Source: Trochalopteron elliotii (taxonomy: Eukaryota > Chordata > Aves > Passeriformes > Leiothrichidae). Taken from it: DNA of 64,000 nucleotides. Below the pieces are notes generated by a model. The model was given only the letters and a program-made list of their open reading frames with translations, was not told the DNA's origin and did no database searches. The position numbers were made by a program, and so were the translations under genes. Below, piece after piece: positions 52,851-64,000 of the stretch (the first letter of the stretch is position 1; each line of letters starts with the position of its first letter). Where the stretch lies: assembly GCA_024734555.1 (NCBI GenBank), contig JANPWX010000215.1, positions 1,126,012 through 1,190,011 on the forward strand, written 5' to 3'.

Positions 52851-53214
52851 ACAAATCCACGAGACAACAAAACTAGGTAGTTTACAAATACAATTAATAG
52901 ATAACTGAACATGGAAGATTTACATAGAAATACTTGTATCTGAAAATATTGCAGTTCATTCTTTAGAAGTTTGTTCAGAATAACATTACAATTCAGGAGA
53001 CAGCATTTGGAGTAATATCAGATAATTTTATAGAAACAAAATCTCAGTAATGATAAAAACCCCCTTTACAATTAACAATCTGAACCCTGGGGGTTAATAG
53101 GAAAGGACTAGGAAACAAATATTTGCAATTTAATATTTGTTCTACATATGTTTTAATACAGTAAAATCCTGGTTGTTCAATGTCAGAAATCATGAAGTAC
53201 AATTAGAAAAGACA

Positions 53215-53410
53215 CAGATAGCAATAATGGCCATCACTAAAATTATTTTAACAGTGGGATAGATTAAGACTATTTAACCTGGAAAAGAAACAGCTTGAAA
53301 CAAGAATAATAGATTGTGATGAGGGGTGACACAGGGAGTAATTATTCACAATACAAGAAGAAGAGGCAATAAATTAAATTATTATATGACATAAGAATAA
53401 ATATCTCTAT
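53215..53410 (+). mobile_element. Possible old CR1-type LINE relic
   Basis: GACTATTTAACCTGGAAAAGAAACAGCTTGAAA followed about 75 bp later by AAGAAGAGGCAATAAATTAAATT resembles, with many changes, two blocks in the right order of the late reverse-transcriptase region of CR1-like elements. The rest is too decayed to be sure. Confidence 0.35.
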
Positions 53411-53970
53411 ATTTACTCATATTATTCTCTGTACAACTACTTTGACTACTTCTGAAGAAAGAACAGATAATTGGCTTCAACCAGTTACGCTGTTCTTATG
53501 GGGAATTTTTCATATGGCCATTCCATGTAAGTGTTTGGAAAAAATATCCTTTACAAAGCCCCCTCTTGTCTTGAATCATCCCACTGGTAATTCAAGAGCT
53601 TGCTAAGTGTAAAGCAGCACAGGGTATCTTCAATACCTTTTTGCATTCCTGCTGCACTGTAATAAGGGAAAAATATAGTCCACTAAGTTTGTTATCATGA
53701 AGCAGATATCTAAGGGTGTATAAAGTACTTGAATTCACATAACGGCATTTTCAAGAGCAGTGGTGAAATTTTAGCTTTACTGCCAAAGTAAGTGCTACAA
53801 AAAGATTTTAAAGATCAAGTACTCCCAGTATTAAACAAAGCTTCTAAATTCACTTGTGCATTAAACTCAAAGCACTAACTTTTAGGAATATTGCTATAAG
53901 AAAATTAAAAAAGAATATATTTATCTAAAAAACTCAAAATTACTTCAAATTTTATTAATATTGCTTCCTG

Positions 53971-54112
53971 GTGGGTTTTTTGGGGGTTTCTTTGTGGGTT
54001 TTTTTGGGTTTTTTTGTTGCTTGTTTTGGGGATTGGGGTTTTATTTTGGTTTTTTTTGTTTGTTTTGTTTGTTTGTTTTGGTTTTGTTTTGCTTTTGCTT
54101 TGTGAACTGTTA
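53971..54112. repeat. G/T-rich low-complexity tract with G-quadruplex potential
   Basis: GGG runs at 53973, 53982, 53996 and 54006 are separated by 6, 9 and 7 bases; two GGGG runs follow at 54028 and 54035. The open frames on both strands here are products of the low complexity. Confidence 0.85.
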
Positions 54113-54675
54113 TGCTTTGGAAAACAATGCCTTTGTTAATGTGAAAATTAATGAGCACTAGAAGTGTTTGTGTGGGTATTTCATACCCTTTCAACTGTAA
54201 TGCTTATATATTCTTAGATGAATTCTACCATTAGATTCTAATTAGGCTCATGTACTGGTTGATCTACAGTTTAAGAATGTTCTTGAATGTCCAATTCAAA
54301 GGAAAAAGACATAGAAGTTTGGCAGAATAGAAATTGTTTGCATTTTGTACAGCTATAGCATAAAAAGAAGTTTCACATACACAACTGGCCAAAGAGTTCA
54401 TGAATAAAAACTCCTGGATTTTAAAACTTGAAACTAATTCAGATTATATGTATGCTACTCTTACCTTTTTAGAAATTTTACATCCAAAGGTGAAGCCCAC
54501 TAGAGGACTTGCTGACAAATAATACATATTTAGCCAATTAGATAGTTAAAATGTTTCAGGGTAGCAACAAAGAAAGAAAAAGTGAACAGGGAGACTGAGG
54601 CAGAAAACTTCACCAGGAATATCATAGTCCTTGTATCAAAGAACTCATGACAATGATGATTCTCTAAAATATATC

Positions 54676-54696
54676 CACCCCCATCCCCACCCCCAT
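54676..54696. repeat. Short CCCCA-rich repeat
   Basis: CCACCCCCATCCCCACCCCCATG: C runs separated by A or AT. Confidence 0.8.
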
Positions 54697-56743
54697 GCAC
54701 ATAATTGTTCAGTGAAGCTTGATTATAAATTTTAGAGCGCAGAAAATCTTTGGAAGAGTGAGTGCAGCATCAGACAAAATGGTATTTGAAAGTGTAACAG
54801 TTGTGGCTGTGGATGAGGTTTTTCTGTAATAATGACACAATTTAGACTAGAAATATTATTGAAATTGGACTGATGAGAGTTTTTTCTTTGTTGATTAAAT
54901 TGTTAAACTGTTAATTAAACTAAAAATAAATTGTTAGACCTGCATATGCATGCTGTCCCTTTTTTGCAGAAAGCAAATTCTGTGTATAAAAATGTTTTTC
55001 TCTTGGTTTCAAGAGTTAAAAGTATAACTTTTTCTAGCTTGCTTTTCACTTGGATCTTGATTTTGCTCAGCAATAATTTGAAAGCAGGGGTAGATCATCT
55101 CACCTCTGTTTGTCCACAATGTAGCCTTTATCTGATTGCTGAGGCATGTTTCTGTAAAGAGAGATACGTGTCTAGAAAGACAATTCTAGAAAATAATTGG
55201 CAGATATTCATGATTCATGCAGGTGAAGTTGGCATCACAACCTGTAGCTTTGAACAGATGCATCTACAGCTGTAATCTGTGCTTGGCACAATGAGGATCC
55301 CCAGGTTGTGCAGAAAAGCTGGCATCCAGCAGACAAAGCCATTCCCTTGACTTGGATGGTCAATGCCTTCTGCATTATCAGGCATTAAACTTCAGGATCT
55401 TGAACTTAGTCTACCACCTCAGAAACCTCATCTGAGTATGTGTTGCTGACACCTCACTACTTGCCCCGCTCTTTACAACAAAACCCCTAATTCTTTGATG
55501 TTTTGGCATAGAGTAAGATGTCAACTCTATAAAGTTTTATAGTCTGCCATGCTATAAAATAGCCGATATGTTGACTTCAGTAAATGAAGGTAGAATTAAT
55601 GACATCTCATAAAACACTTTTGGTGTAATTACTCAGTATCTTTGTCTCAGATTCTCAGTACTCCTCTATTACAGAGAAGTTTGAGATTTTTTATTTGTTT
55701 CTCATGATAGCAAATATAGGAAACTCACATAAGTAATTCCTTCAAAATAATCAGAGTCAACAGAGCATTTACAAGTGATTAAGGAGAATTAAATCTGATT
55801 GTATGCTGCAGTCCCAAACAAATTTCATACTCACCTGAGTTTGTTTCACAGCTAATCAATAATACTCAAGACTTTATTTGAACAGGCAATATATAGTTTC
55901 CTTTTCCTGTTCAGTGTGTGTATGAAACTATCAACTTCAGTTAATGAGAATTTTTTCCATAAACATTGATGGGTGGAAATGTTTTCTTTCCCTTAAAAGA
56001 CTTTTCCATCTTGTGCCTGACATCAAAAAGCAACCTTGAAAATCAAGAGGTACTGTCCAACTCCACAGAACAGTTTTCATGCTTTTCAGTGGTCCTTGTA
56101 TTCAATTATTCAGGTATTCAGTGATTCAGTACAAAGTAAATTATTGTTAGTCGGTTTTCAGGTTTCATTGCACAGCAATCAGTAACATTAAAAAGTTCAG
56201 AAAAAAACCCAAAACAACACTATAAGCATTAAATATCCTTGTAAGCCGAATCAAGTAAAATAATGAAACTGCAAAAGTGATAGCATACCACTGCCAGAAT
56301 CCACACTCTTCTTGGGCACCAACATGGCTATAGCTTGTGTCTTTTGTTATCTCAAGGTGCCATTAATTCCTGCATATCAAGAAGTCCTCAGAAAGCATCA
56401 AGGTTCTAAAGTATTTTCTTAAGGAGTAAAAGAGCCAAAACAATTTTTGAAAGGTACACATATCTCATTGGGTAAAATAATTGAAGAGGGAATGCTGGAA
56501 CATTCTAAATTTTTCTTTCTCATTGTCAGGGAAGGATTTGAGTTGATGAGCCATTTTGCATTTATGCCTTCAAGAACAATTTTCTCAAATGGTAACAGGT
56601 AATTCACAGAAAGATGGGGAAATAGAGATATGCTCAAATATTAATACAGATATAACAGAGGCTTAACATATTAAAATATTTGGAACAAATTTTTCATAAG
56701 TCATAAATTAGAATGTGACTATCTATCAGCTAAATAAAATACT

Positions 56744-57170
56744 TTGAGAGTGCCAGGAGGGGCAATGTGAGTCACTGCCTGAGTTTTGTTTTGTCCCTGC
56801 CTCTGGCCCTGCACCATGCGCAGACCCCTGCGCTGTGTGTTTTTTCCTGGACCCCTTGAAGATGTGCTGTATTCATCCCTGTCTCCTGAATGGACTTTGG
56901 CCTCATTCTGCAGCTTTGTCTTCAGCCTTGTGTCTGTCCCTGTTTGCTTTTCCTCCAGGCTGGATTTCTGTGGAATGCCCCCAGAGGCAGACCACCACTC
57001 ACTTGTCTGTGTCTCCTGATGGAGCACATGATCAGCTCCCACCTCTGCCTGCAGCATCTTGCCCCTGTGAGACCTCATCCCATTGCTGAGGATACTCCCA
57101 GCCAGATCCTGCTCAGATCCTGTCATTTGCTCTTGAAGAGCAGCTCTGTTCTTGCTGCTCACTGATGCAC
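56744..57170. other. GC-richer island of unknown origin with long frames on both strands
   Basis: About 430 bp clearly richer in G and C than its surroundings, with sharp edges. It carries a 147-codon frame on the - strand (57162-56719), rich in Gln, Arg, Ser and Gly, and overlapping + frames of 77-91 codons. On the - strand the block runs TGTGCATCAG to GCACTCTCA, so TG...CA ends are possible, and the flanks TACTT and TATTT differ by one base. This hints at an LTR-like insertion, but I see no poly(A) signal and recognise no family. It could also be a retrocopy fragment. Confidence 0.4.
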
Positions 57171-57904
57171 ATATTTAAAGTTGTACTTCCTGAAACTGTT
57201 AGAGTTCTAGCAAAGAATGATGAGTATTTTTATTGTTATGCACCAGCAAGTACAGGATTCATGGGAAGATTTAAGTGCAGCGAAGTCACAGAGCATCATG
57301 TAGCACTCTAAGCAAAAAGGTAATTTGTATATCCAGAGTGGAAAAATGAAGCAGCTATATTTAATGTCACCTGATGAGCAACAATATAGACAAACAATTT
57401 TAAAGGTAATATAACTGGTGAATTTCACCTTGTGCATATGGCTAGAACTTGGGGTTGTACTTCTTGAAAAAAAAATGGGGGTGTCAGTCAAAGCCCTCTA
57501 CCATCTTGTTTATTTATGCATTCTAGAAGCACTGGGAATCTTGAAAATATTTTTAATTTTAATAACTTATGAGCTTAGTAGGAAGAAAAATTGAGTGTGA
57601 AAAATCCATTTTTTGATGTTTTGTTTTCAGTCATTTCGCATTAACTGATCCAGATTGGCTATTATAAACATAAGCTTGGGTTTATAAATATATAATAAAA
57701 TGAATTTATCTTTTGAAGAATTCCTTCTAATCTGCATGTGTAAGCTTTTTAGTGGGTAAATATATTTCTAGTGTGTTCTAAACAAATATGATTCAGCTTA
57801 TGCCACTCACTTTCCCTCCCTTAATAAAATCCTTATGCACCAGCACCTGCTTCTGACAACGCAAGCATGATGAAGCACAGCTGGAATTCACAGGTTACTG
57901 AATT

Positions 57905-57939
57905 AAAAAAAAAAAAAAAAACAACAACAAAAAAACCAG
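57905..57939. repeat. A-rich tract
   Basis: A18 followed by ACAACAACAAAAAAA. The preceding sequence was not recognised as a retrocopy. Confidence 0.9.
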
Positions 57940-60900
57940 CCCTAAATGAAATAGACTGAAGGTTCAATGTGGCTGCAAAAGGGGATACTATCCTGCAGTT
58001 TATTGAATTTCAAGCCAGGGAACACGGCCTTTATAGCACTATTACCAATGAATTTTAAATCACTCTAAAGTTCAAACTTCACTGAAGCATCACATTGTAT
58101 GTTGAAATCAGATGACCATTTTGCCTGGCAAATGCCATCTATATTTCAGAAAAACATCCATGTTCTAATAAAAAATGAATTAAAAGACATGGAAACTTCA
58201 AGCACCATTTGTCATCTGAAACTTATGTTCATTAATATGCCTCAAATCTCTAACTCTGAGAAAAGCTAAGTCAATTCAGAAATTACCATAACATTCAAAA
58301 CTAAACAGTAATGCATTTTAAAATGAGTGTATTGAAAATTGAATGCCAACTGAAAATAAATGATGGTACCTTTTAAAATTAAATTACATCAGATTTTTTC
58401 TTTGTTCTTTCCCCTGTTGTCATCTTCAGTTAGTCTAGCTGTCCAATTCTTACCATATTTACCCTATGACAAGAAGGGCCTAGAATATAAAAGACAAAAA
58501 CATGACATAATTTTTCATAATGGAATACTTCTTAACAATCTTAACTTGGTATAAGAAATCAATTAAATAAAAAGGAGTTTCTTAATTTTTCTTTTGGTTC
58601 TTCCACTACATCTAAAAATGAAATTTCAAACATTTAACTGTTTTTTTCATTTGACCTTGTCCATAAATAGCCTTGTTTGATATGTCTCTACAGACTATTT
58701 ACAAGGTTTTCACAGTGAAATATATACATTTTTTGTAATCTTGGTATGCCTTTAAAACCAAACTCAGAAAACGTATTTCCTGAGACCAAATTGGCAGACC
58801 AAGAGTTTTTCACTGAAAATATTTGTTTGGCCAGGGAAAATAAGTAACTATGAAAAATAAAATTCAAACATATTGATAAAATATTGATACTGAGAATTAA
58901 TATTTTTTTCGCATATGTTAAAATGTTTCCTTTTTGCTGATGTTGTTCTCAAAATATTCACTATCGAGTGTTGAAATACTTAAAAAAACCCACCAACAAA
59001 ACAACAGAAATCAAAACCAAACCCCAATTTTTGCCTACTTGACAATAAAATTTAGTAAAATGAGAATGGAATTGTAAATTCCAGGGAAGTGGACAAGTTC
59101 TTAAGCTCTAAATGAGAGAAAGTTACATAATAGATCCATGAAGTTCCACGAATATTTTCTGTCTTTTTAGTTTTCTCCATTTTCTAAACTTCCTCAGTAT
59201 TTATACTTTTTGCTTGCATAGAGCCTAGCACAACACAGCTCTCACTACATTTTCATATGCATAAAGCAGTAGTCTGCAAAGTATTCAAAGAATGAAAATA
59301 ATTTTTTTTAACTACGATTTACAAAAATTGTTTTGGTCAACTTCGTGTCCATGTTCTTTAGACACTGTTTCCACTTAATGGATTGAATCTGTTATGGAAC
59401 TGCCAGCTGCTGTTTGCCTGATATCATAGTTAAACAATAACCATTTTAGTCTATTTTTACACCTTAGCATAGAATATCTTTATTTGGCATCCTTCCGCTT
59501 TTTGTTTTGTCCACATTTTTAAATGCAACCTCTAATTTTGCACTGACAACCAATTAAAGGTGTAAATAATTGGAGGATTTAGATGTCCAAAAGTATGTCT
59601 GGTTGAAGGAACAAATCATGTAGTTAAACTCTAAATATTATTGATTGTGACCACAAAATGTGTGGTTTAGTTGAAGCCCCTTTTACTTGTTTTACTCAGA
59701 AAATCAAGATGCGATTTAAAATAAATAGAACATGCTTTTTGATGCTTAGAGCTTATGCCTCCACATCGGAAGTATCTTTTTTTTTTAATAAGTATTCTCA
59801 AAAAATGTATATTTGCTGTGTCTTTCTGATAATTGTGCCCCCCACACACTCAGTAATAGAGATTTCTGAGATTTTAATGGCTGTACAAATAAGATGATAA
59901 TGCTTTCTTCACTTTAGCCAAAAGTCACAAAAAATACAGGGGCAGTCAAGCAAAATGGTCTCCAGGTAAAAATCTGTCTTTTCTCTATGGATATTTTTCC
60001 AGAAAAAGACCTGCAAAATTGAGGACCTTTAAAAAAACTAATTGAAGTAAAGTATATTTGTATTAGAAAATGTCTTTCTGTTATTTTTTTTCTCCCATTG
60101 TCCTTCCTGTGAGAAACTGTGGTGCTTCAGCTAGAATCTGAACTATATCTTGTTGCTGTGTATCTAAAACTGCTTTTCTGAACAGAGATTATTAATAATG
60201 CCAAATTATGGAGATGTTTGTTGTTGTGTACAAACATCTGGTATGGAATGTTTTTAGGCCAACACATTTCCCTTGTCAACTCATACAAACAATTTGAATC
60301 CCATTCACCAGAAGTAAAAGGATTTAAGTTCAATAATCCACTGGGTCACTGAGAGACTGAAAAAAATGACAGCTGAAACACATTTTTAACCATACAAAAT
60401 GGTTGACAGACCATTTTCCTGCATGTATAGTGACCATTATGAAATAAATATGCACATGCCATTTGGTAAACATAAGATTAATGGGAGACAAGTCCCTGAG
60501 TCAGCATTTACAGGCTGAAAAAAAAGTAATTGTCCAATTACAGACTTACTGAAATGGCTTTGGCCTTATGGGGCATGCCCTGGGGAAAGGTCACAGGATT
60601 GCCACAATAGATTAGCTTAGAATTTGGTTTTCTATATATTATTTTGACGAGAAACAGCCATTGGAAATTTCACTGCTCTCCCAGTGACTCGCCATACATT
60701 CTGAAATTCTGAGGAGGTATTCTTGCTTGGTGCTCCTAGGAATACTTATTCCTGGTTACCAGTGTAAAAGAAGGACGTCAAACATTAGATTTTAGTCTGT
60801 GTCCCATACCTTCACCAAATTTCTGGGGTTGTAGAATTTGAACTGTGGATCTTATCCCTTCCTAAAAAATTTCTTACAAGAAGCTAACATAAGAGATTTT

Positions 60901-63900
60901 TTTTTCATTTTAAGAACAGTAAAAATCCAACACAGGGCAAGAGACATTTTTCTTCTCTTTTTTTTCCAGTATTATTGAGGAGATACATCAATAAGCCATA
61001 ACAAAAGTATAAAGACCTCATAACAAAGATGATAAAATCAATATTCATACCTCTTTCAAAATGCTACGTTTCGAGGATACAGGTTTTAATTCATTATCCT
61101 TCAAATGTGTCTTTAATTGACGAAAATGCAGATAAACATTTTCACAACTTTGAAAATTAATAAATCACACTCATTAATTATTTTAATTTCAATTACTGCA
61201 GGAGAGCCTGCCTGTCTGGGCTATCTGGAATAGTCTGACATTGAGACAAAGATTCTCTTTTTAAATTAGAAATCTCATAGTGGGGGCAACAAAATCTAAA
61301 AAGCAACATGTACAAGATGACAGGAATATTACCTGGCTTGAAATAAAGACACTTTTCTACATGCTTCCACAATTTTATATATAATTAAAGCTGATGTAGA
61401 GAACACATCACAGCATTTGTAGTCTAAAGTCCATATGATCCTGGGAAAGGAGCTCAAAAAAAATAATAATTCTTCGCGAAAACTGTCAGCTTAAGACCTC
61501 AGATCTCCAAAATGCATATGCATATTTAATTTTGTGCACATGAATTGTATTTTGAAGGTTTCTTTCAAAAAAGCCATATCTGTTAGCAGGTGAGTAAACT
61601 TTCCCTTTCAATTGTAGACATAAGAACAGCTCTTAAATTTTATCACATAGGTAGACATGCAGTGCTATAGAGGCTGTTGCCAGCTCATAGAGTTTCAGCT
61701 CCTAAATACATTCAATTGCAGAAGAATTTCAAGGAAGCCAGCAGGTAATTCAGTCTTTGATTTCAACCACACTAATGTTAACATATCTCCAATATTGTAT
61801 CATTGGTACACAGCACTGTCAGTCCAATTTAAGACATAATGTGTTAGTTCCATGTGACTCAAGCTGCTTAAACTAGGAGCAAAGCTTAAACTGGTCATCA
61901 CAGAGGAAGGTGGTCCCTCTGCTGACACGTGTTTAGTCTCAGACACTCTGCTGCTGAAAGGAAGGATTCCCCAGTGAGGAGGTATCTGCCTCTCCAGGTG
62001 AGAAAAATTGCATCCCAGCTGTAACTCAAATAAACAACTTCTGAGCTATTCTCCAGCAAGAATTTAAAACAAAGGGTCAAATTGTTGCTTAGAATTATCC
62101 GAAGGTCTATTCCTCTAAAACAGCACATTCAGTCTGATCTGAAACTGAGAAGTTAAAACAAGTCATTGTTACCCTTTCTTTGAATGACCTTAAGCTAAAT
62201 CTTTTATTCTTTCTAATTGTGATTAACAGATACCTTCTAAGTGTTTCTCTGCAGTTGCACTTCCTTTAGTGCTCCAATTAAAGCACTGGCCATTTTTCTT
62301 TCAGAAACAGTTAATGAAGATCAACTTCAGGTGGAAAGAAAAATTCATACTTCACAAAAATACAATAGTCCCTGACTTTTTTTTTTATCCATTTAAGATG
62401 TCAAGTAATTGGAAGAGAAATCTTAAAAAGACTGAATTTTAATAGATTCACAAACCTGTGAACAAAACCAAATTGAAAACAGTGAAAAAAATAAGTGGGA
62501 ATTAATTTTAAAACATATCAGCTGATAATCAGACACAACAACAAATATATTCATTTTCAAATATATTCAATATTTTTTTTAATACACTTGTTAGTTAGTG
62601 TACCAAAGTGTTGCTCCGGAGTGCAATATAGAGAAGAAAATAAAAAATAAACCAAAGACAAAAACTTGGTTGCAAGGAAATCCCAGACCTTCCACTTGCT
62701 TCTTTTTCAAACTCACCAGAAAAATGTCAAAGTTAATGTTCAATTTTAGATAATTTTGTAGACAAGTAAATTCCATTATTTGGCTATTGAAGAAGGTTAC
62801 TTAAGTACATAATCAGAATAATTAAATTACCTTTCCAGCATTCCCTGTACTATACAACGTTCAATAGTATTCATTTAGGTCATATTATCTGGATGAGCAT
62901 CATTGAGTAGATCTCCTGAAATATCTTTTTAGTTTATTTGTCTCAATCCAAAGAAGACATCCATTGGTTACAAATTACAATGACTGTGAAAACTTTTATA
63001 CCTACAAGGTGATGAAGATTCACTTTGCAATAGCCATCAGTGAAACTGGTAGATTCTCTTCAGTGAAATTTAGAATGCATGATAGGGAGCAGCCTCCAAG
63101 CTATGCTCCCTCCCTGCAGCTGCAGGGCTTTCCTGAACTGTGCCATTTTGCTCTGCATGATGGTGTTAGTCCAAAGTAACCTGGAAGAAGAACTTATCAG
63201 GAAATACAATTTCCATGAGCAATCATTTTGTTTCTACTGTTTGACAAAGACAAAAATCATCCATGGCTGTAGTGGCATTAACAATGACCTTACAAACTGG
63301 AAATTAAAAATATTCACAGTTTATTCCACATGAGAAGAGTAAAATAAAACAATCTGTAAATATAAAAAAAGCAAGAACTGGAAATGGGTTTCCTACATCA
63401 GAACTCTGCATGATCGTAAAGACATTTCTTTCTTTTTGCAATGCCTGAAAAACCTACAATTTCACTTAGAAAAATACTGAAAATACTGAAATGTTCATTC
63501 AACATGTTTTATAAGATGTAGTAGGAGTTAGGATTTTGATTTTAGCTTCAAGATATAGCCAACACAACTAAGAAAAGGTATTAGGTAATCCAGCTTCTGA
63601 TAAGCTGGATGACTTGGATCAGCCACCTAGTATAGCAGAAAATCACATTACTTCCCCGCAGCTTCTCTTGTGCCACTGCTTGCTGCAAGTTCAAACACTA
63701 TCCTTGAAAATTATAGAAATGGCATATGTTAAAGCACTAAAAAATTACTTTTACATTACGTGGGACAGATGACTTAAATATTACATAGAAAAGGTGAGAC
63801 AATTATCAATTTCACAAGATTAAATGGAAATTTCCAAACAAATTCCAGCTTTGAAATCACATAATTTCATTCTTATAAGCTTATGCTCATTTACATTGTT

Positions 63901-64000
63901 TCACAATAAGGAATTGTATTTATTATTATTATCAGGTGTTTTACACTTCCAAGTGCATAACACGTCTGAGAGTTTATGGTTTCCAGCTTTACACGGATTC

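Larger units (their letters stand above)
51493..64000. other. Gene-poor region after the candidate gene
   Basis: AT-rich DNA with a TA-rich patch (52735-52850), a possible CR1 relic (53215-53410), a G/T-rich tract (53971-54112), a GC-richer island (56744-57170) and an A tract (57905-57939). No exon or RNA gene could be supported. Confidence 0.55.

Noticed and set aside
54465..54511. 47-bp minus-strand exon-like segment with a GTAAGAG donor
   Set aside because: Isolated; no partner exon found.

Overview
This is AT-rich vertebrate nuclear DNA, almost certainly from a bird and possibly a songbird. The evidence is several CR1 LINE fragments with the characteristic avian CR1 3' end (about 27.25-27.41 kb and 42.40-42.87 kb), a longer decayed CR1 reverse-transcriptase copy at about 0.2-1.3 kb, and three solo LTRs of endogenous-retrovirus type that I recognise from bird genomes. 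There is no bacterial-style gene organisation, no rRNA or tRNA gene that I can see, and no CRISPR array. Nearly all open reading frames of 60-147 codons are chance frames in AT-rich DNA, simple repeats or retroelements.

The main result is a candidate multi-exon protein-coding gene on the + strand, read by eye from splice signals and reading-frame continuity. Eight exons (12029-12172, 12785-12904, 21071-21143, 31419-31471, 34942-35008, 43959-44033, 50233-50328 and about 51077-51292) join without a frame break. They give about 280 residues ending in a stop codon at 51290-51292, with an AATAAA signal at 51474-51479. The 5' end was not found; it lies upstream in the window or outside it. I do not recognise the protein. 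It is basic, looks cytosolic or nuclear, has no obvious membrane segment, and ends in a Lys/Gln/Pro/Ser-rich tail. Exon 5 has a weak donor, exon 1 an unusual GTCAAG donor, and the last acceptor is uncertain, so the model is a hypothesis with a strong core.

Layout: 0.2-1.3 kb is a decayed CR1 running into a (TCTA)n/(TCTG)n microsatellite. From 1.4 to 12 kb is AT-rich DNA with no supported gene. From 12.0 to 51.5 kb is the candidate gene, with introns holding a solo LTR (23.8-24.4 kb), a CR1 end (27.3 kb), a solo LTR inside a TA microsatellite (32.1-32.6 kb), a CR1 end (42.4-42.9 kb) and an LTR (45.8-46.5 kb). Four of these five insertions are antisense to the proposed gene, as expected in transcribed introns. 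From 51.5 to 64 kb is gene-poor DNA with a possible old CR1 relic, a G/T-rich tract with a G-quadruplex motif, and an unexplained GC-richer island at 56.74-57.17 kb carrying the longest ORF of the window (147 codons, - strand).
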